NCBI GenBank assembly: GCA_028282865.1
Contig: JANQHA010000598.1
Span: 1-9,492, forward strand
Length of the DNA: 9,492 bases
Source of the DNA: Oligoflexales bacterium
GTDB taxonomy: Bacteria; Bdellovibrionota_B; Oligoflexia; Oligoflexales; CACXFL01
Reading direction: 5' to 3'
This document shows positions 7,064-9,492 of this stretch, piece by piece. The notes beneath the pieces are model-generated. The model searched no databases and was not told the DNA's origin. It worked only from the letters and a program-made list of their open reading frames with translations. Positions within the stretch are counted from its first letter, which is position 1; each line of letters starts with the position of its first letter. A program made the translations under genes and the position numbers.

Positions 7064-7090
7064 ATGACAATATTGATGATATATTGTCAT
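7064..7090. promoter_or_regulatory. Interrupted palindrome in the VOC / XRE-cupin divergent promoter, probable operator
   Basis: ATGACAATAT (7064-7073) and ATATTGTCAT (7081-7090) are perfect 10-bp inverted repeats separated by 7 bp. A third, related half-site ATATTGACCA lies at 7100-7109 in direct orientation with the second arm. The palindrome sits between the two divergent genes, 44 bp before the XRE-cupin ATG and 60 bp from the VOC ATG. It overlaps candidate plus-strand promoter hexamers (TTGATG at 7073-7078, TATATA at 7097-7102), which fits autorepression. Confidence 0.7.
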
Positions 7091-7133
7091 ATGGTTTATA
7101 TATTGACCACAACGACTAACTAGAGGCCCGGTA

Positions 7134-7712
7134 ATGGTAGAAAATACAAATATTATCAAAAACTTATCTGAAAACATCCTTGTCTTGCGAAAAAAGCGCG
7201 GATTGACCCAGGAAGCGCTAGCAAAGATCTCCGATATACCCCGCTCCACCATCACCCACCTAGAGTCTGGGGGTGCAAACCCATCGATAACGGTTGTCAG
7301 TAAGCTCGCAGGTGCACTAAAAGTTTCTATAGAAGAGCTACTAACAACTCCAAGAGGGAGTTATAAACTGATCAAGGCCGATGAGGTTCCCAAGGAGGAA
7401 AAAATTAGTGGCAAAGTCAAAGTTTATAAATTGCTACCCGATCATATCCGCGGGATGGAAATCGACCGCTTAGAACTCGCAGCTAACGCGCGGATGAAGG
7501 GGGTTCCACACATCTCTCATACCAAAGAGTACCTAACCTGTATAAAGGGCAAAGTGAATGTTTATACTGACGGACAGAAATTTGAAGTAGAGACTGGAGA
7601 TGTCTTGGCATTTCCTGGTGATCAGCCCCACTCATACCATAATACTTCAGTTGAGCCCTGTATCTGCTTAAGTGTAGTATCATTAGCGTTTGAGGGAAAT
7701 AAAATACGGTAA
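7134..7712 (+). CDS. XRE-family HTH transcriptional regulator with C-terminal cupin sensor
   Basis: This 192-residue, two-domain regulator has an XRE/Cro-type helix-turn-helix at about 11-70 (LRKKRGLTQEALAKISDIPRS is the start; HLESGGANPS and SIEELL follow) and a cupin_2 barrel at about 110-182. The cupin motifs are HISHTKEYLTCIKG at 126-139 and GDVLAFPGDQPHSYHN at 155-170. His126, His129, Glu132 and His166 could bind a metal; the first motif is HxxH rather than HxH. Proteins of this type sense small metabolites and often repress or activate adjacent catabolic or detoxification genes. GAGG lies 7 nt before the ATG. The gene is divergent from the VOC gene over a palindrome and only 11 bp upstream of the GNAT gene, suggesting that it controls both. 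The effector is unknown. Confidence 0.92.
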   Translation: MVENTNIIKNLSENILVLRKKRGLTQEALAKISDIPRSTITHLESGGANPSITVVSKLAGALKVSIEELLTTPRGSYKLIKADEVPKEEKISGKVKVYKLLPDHIRGMEIDRLELAANARMKGVPHISHTKEYLTCIKGKVNVYTDGQKFEVETGDVLAFPGDQPHSYHNTSVEPCICLSVVSLAFEGNKIR

Positions 7713-7723
7713 AGGAAAGTTCT

Positions 7724-8242
7724 ATGCTATCAGTGAGACCGGCTAAACCATGCGATGCCAATGCTATAGCAACCATTCATGTCGACACGTGGAAAAAGAC
7801 CTATAAAGGCTTGGTACCACAAAGTTTCTTGGACACCCTCGACGTACACGAGAAATCAAAGTTCTGGGCGGAAAAGCTTGGAAACCAGGATAAAAACTTT
7901 CATTGCTACGTAGCTCAGGCAGAAAACAACGTCATCGGTTTTTCTTGTGGGGGGCCAAACAGAACCAAAGGCACAAGTTACAAAGGCGAATTATACGCAA
8001 TCTATGTATCGAAAAAAAAACAAAAAGAGGGCGTGGGCAAGATGCTCTTTCAAAAAACTGTGAGTAGACTTGCCGAAGATGGATTCGATTCAATGCTAAT
8101 CTGGGTAATAGAGAAAAACCCCTCCATCGGTTTTTACCAAAGCATGGGTGGTCGTAAAGTCGAAATGAAAGAGGACGATATTGGCGGGGCCCCGGTTACT
8201 GAAATAGGTTTTGGTTGGAAACCACTCCCCAAAGCCTTTTGA
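7724..8242 (+). CDS. GNAT family N-acetyltransferase
   Basis: This 172-residue cytosolic protein has the full GNAT fold. The N-terminal VRPAKPCDANAIATIHVDTW with TYKGLVP resembles RimI-like and amino-acid/small-molecule acetyltransferases. Motif A is YAIYVSKKKQKEGVGKMLF at about 91-109, with the acetyl-CoA pyrophosphate loop QKEGVG (100-105). The later NPSIGFYQSMGG (132-143) is the motif B region with the conserved FY. The acceptor substrate cannot be read from sequence. It follows the XRE-cupin gene by 11 bp with AAAGGAAA before the ATG, and is presumably in its operon. Together with the VOC gene it suggests modification of a small toxic or signalling molecule; that is inference. Confidence 0.92.
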   Translation: MLSVRPAKPCDANAIATIHVDTWKKTYKGLVPQSFLDTLDVHEKSKFWAEKLGNQDKNFHCYVAQAENNVIGFSCGGPNRTKGTSYKGELYAIYVSKKKQKEGVGKMLFQKTVSRLAEDGFDSMLIWVIEKNPSIGFYQSMGGRKVEMKEDDIGGAPVTEIGFGWKPLPKAF

Positions 8243-8349
8243 CGAGTTGTTTTTGCCACGATAAGAATAAAGAGCTCATGTTATAGTTTGCATCTCAGTA
8301 TTCTCTTGTCTAAAAGCAACAGAGTACAAACTTGCTAAGGGAGGTTACA

Positions 8350-8742
8350 TTGCTTGAACAAATGAATGCGCAAATGGCCAGCTTAAGCTCAGCAGTTCAG
8401 ATATGGACCAATTGGATGATGGTAATTTTCTTGACGTCGATCTTATTCATCCGCAACCACCGGGAGGCTCGTTTTACTCTTGGATCGCTGATTGCATCGA
8501 TCGTCATGTCCATGATTATATTTTCGATATGGAGCAGTGTCCATTTGTTCGCCCTTTCACACTTAATCTTTTGGATGCCACTGTTAATTTACCTGGGAAA
8601 AAAATCGAGAAAATCGGAGGAAGCGAAGTACCAGGCTTGGGGTCCGTTTAGAATATGGCTTAGCCTGCTTATGATAACGATAATCATTTCTCTTATATTT
8701 GATGTTCGTGATCTAACTCTTATTTTCTCTGGACAGCGCTAA
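8350..8742 (+). CDS. Orphan small membrane protein, four predicted helices
   Basis: I do not recognise this family. The best start is TTG 8350, 5 nt after a strong AGGGAGG; this gives 130 residues. An earlier in-frame TTG (8332) would place that Shine-Dalgarno inside the gene. From TTG 8350, hydrophobic segments lie at about 17-35, 43-62, 64-82 and 100-118. They are separated by a basic turn (RNHREAR) and a Lys/Glu-rich loop (GKKSRKSEEAKYQAWGPFR). By the positive-inside pattern both charged loops would face the cytoplasm, though this is only indicative. No enzyme motif is seen. It stands alone, 107 bp after the GNAT gene and 104 bp before the MarR gene, so it may have its own promoter; TATAGT at 8282-8287 is a possible -10. 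Confidence 0.72.
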   Translation: MLEQMNAQMASLSSAVQIWTNWMMVIFLTSILFIRNHREARFTLGSLIASIVMSMIIFSIWSSVHLFALSHLIFWMPLLIYLGKKSRKSEEAKYQAWGPFRIWLSLLMITIIISLIFDVRDLTLIFSGQR

Positions 8743-8846
8743 GTACGAAATCCAGCCGCGATAGGATAAAAAAACGCTATCCACTTATTTACAGATTTTA
8801 TGTTAGACTTGGTCTCAACGAAAATCGAAATACTAGGGTCGAAACG

Positions 8847-9317
8847 GTGCCACAAAATACTAGGTCAAATGAAGACTTTAACGAAATTCTTGAGAGACCA
8901 GAAATTAAGACATGGAGGGCGATTCTTGAAACAAAAAACATTGTTTTCTCTATCTTAGAATCATGGTTACAAAAAGAAGGGTTTACAGTACCGAGGTTTC
9001 AAGTGATGTTCTACCTCTACTTCGAGGGACCTACACCCCCATCTGTTATAGCAGATAAAATGTCAGTGTCTCGCGGTAATATAACGGCTTTTTTTAAACG
9101 CATGCTAGCCGACAAGCTTATTAAAACAGTGGCGGGAAAGAGTCAGGCAAGGCCAAATTATGCTTTGACTACAAAAGGAGAGCGAGAGTTTGAAAAGATA
9201 TTCCCAGATCATGCAGAACGAGTTACAAAGTTGGTGCTCGCTATGGATGCCGATATGATAGATCATCTAAAAAAAATTAAAAGAAACGCAGAAAATCTCG
9301 GAAAAAGTATGAGCTAG
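8847..9317 (+). CDS. MarR-family winged-helix transcriptional regulator
   Basis: This 156-residue protein has the MarR layout: an N-terminal dimerisation helix (about 20-44), a winged helix-turn-helix (about 50-112) and a C-terminal dimerisation helix (115-155). The recognition helix region is MSVSRGNITAFFKRMLADKLI (the first half at 72-83), and the wing ends YALTTKGEREF at 105-115. MarR proteins usually repress nearby genes and are released by phenolic, oxidant or metal ligands. The start is GTG 8847 with AGGG about 8 nt upstream, a moderate site. Cysteine is absent, so a thiol-redox switch of the OhrR kind is unlikely. A terminator overlaps its stop codon, so it appears monocistronic or the end of a unit with the upstream membrane protein. 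Confidence 0.9.
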   Translation: MPQNTRSNEDFNEILERPEIKTWRAILETKNIVFSILESWLQKEGFTVPRFQVMFYLYFEGPTPPSVIADKMSVSRGNITAFFKRMLADKLIKTVAGKSQARPNYALTTKGEREFEKIFPDHAERVTKLVLAMDADMIDHLKKIKRNAENLGKSMS

Positions 9318-9344
9318 CCCCGTCCTAAATGATCTCAACGGGGC
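9317..9344 (+). terminator. Rho-independent terminator after the MarR gene
   Basis: GCCCCGT (9317-9323) pairs with ACGGGGC (9338-9344) across a 14-nt loop, followed by CTAATTTTC. The stem starts on the last base of the MarR stop codon. It lies between convergent genes and could work in both directions, but the T-run is better on the plus strand. Confidence 0.75.
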
Positions 9345-9357
9345 CTAATTTTCAACT

Positions 9358-9492
9358 TTAATAAGCAGATGCGGAGTACTGAGGCTTCTTGTTACGATTT
9401 CCCGTCCGCGAATTCGCACCACTCGCTTTACGATCTCCAAACCCATTTCTTCTATCGCTGCCTCGCCTGCTGTCACGGCCTCTTCTAAAGGC
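9358..9492 (-). CDS. C-terminal tail of an Arg/Gly-rich basic protein, possibly a DEAD-box RNA helicase (truncated)
   Basis: The minus strand is open from the right edge to a TAA at 9358-9360, giving 44 residues. They are low in complexity and basic: FRRGRDSRRGSDRRNGFGDR near the edge, then SRTGNRNKKPQ and a final ASAY. Such RGG-like tails are typical of RhlE/DeaD-type RNA helicases and some RNA-binding proteins of gammaproteobacteria. No catalytic motif is in the window, so the family is a guess from composition. The convergent terminator at 9317-9344 lies just after its stop and fits a real gene end. Confidence 0.6.
   Translation of the reverse strand, partial: AFRRGRDSRRGSDRRNGFGDRKASGANSRTGNRNKKPQYSASAY

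Noticed and set aside
8403..8651. Second plus-strand open frame inside the small membrane protein gene
   Set aside because: The overlapping frame has a strong Shine-Dalgarno and a coherent four-helix pattern; this one has neither.
8757..8785. Terminator after the small membrane protein gene
   Set aside because: GGATA / TATCC can pair across an A-rich loop, but the stem is only 5 bp and no T-run follows.

Overview
The window looks like a chromosomal stretch of a Gram-negative, probably marine or aquatic gammaproteobacterium. It has moderately AT-rich DNA, an outer-membrane Omp85-type barrel, a Kef-type antiporter and a lone Vitreoscilla-type globin. Genus cannot be fixed from the sequence. 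There is no rRNA, tRNA, CRISPR array, transposase or phage gene. The gene families are recognisable but mostly of poorly known function. Non-ATG starts are unusually common: six of the ten genes whose start is visible seem to begin with TTG or GTG, each with some Shine-Dalgarno match.

Left part (1-1740, minus strand): a single-domain globin, then a membrane protein of the DUF1295 (steroid 5-alpha-reductase-like) family, then the N-terminal 120 residues of a DUF523/TudS-type iron-sulfur protein that runs off the left edge. A GC-rich hairpin separates the globin from the DUF1295 gene. Middle-left (1740-4802, plus strand): an outer-membrane barrel with one POTRA domain, preceded by a 14-bp hairpin that suggests the true start is a TTG at 2017. 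Next comes a TIGR01777-type epimerase-like SDR fused at its C-terminus to an SRPBCC lipid/ligand-binding domain. DUF523, DUF1295, TIGR01777 and SRPBCC proteins are families I recall from light or singlet-oxygen (LitR/ChrR-type) photolyase clusters of marine gammaproteobacteria. No photolyase, sigma factor or MerR gene is visible here, so that link is inference.

Middle (4803-7133, minus strand): a VOC/glyoxalase-fold protein followed by a Kef-type cation/proton antiporter, with a 14-bp perfect hairpin between them. Right part (7134-9317, plus strand): an XRE-cupin regulator divergent from the VOC gene, with a 27-bp interrupted palindrome in the shared promoter region. It is followed after 11 bp by a GNAT acetyltransferase, then an orphan four-helix membrane protein, then a MarR-family regulator with a terminator. 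The right edge holds the basic, Arg/Gly-rich C-terminal tail of a minus-strand protein, possibly a DEAD-box RNA helicase.

The best candidates for something new are the VOC/XRE-cupin/GNAT module with its shared operator, the SDR-SRPBCC fusion near DUF1295 and DUF523, and the hairpin-led one-POTRA barrel. Nothing here is a clearly novel defence or mobile system.
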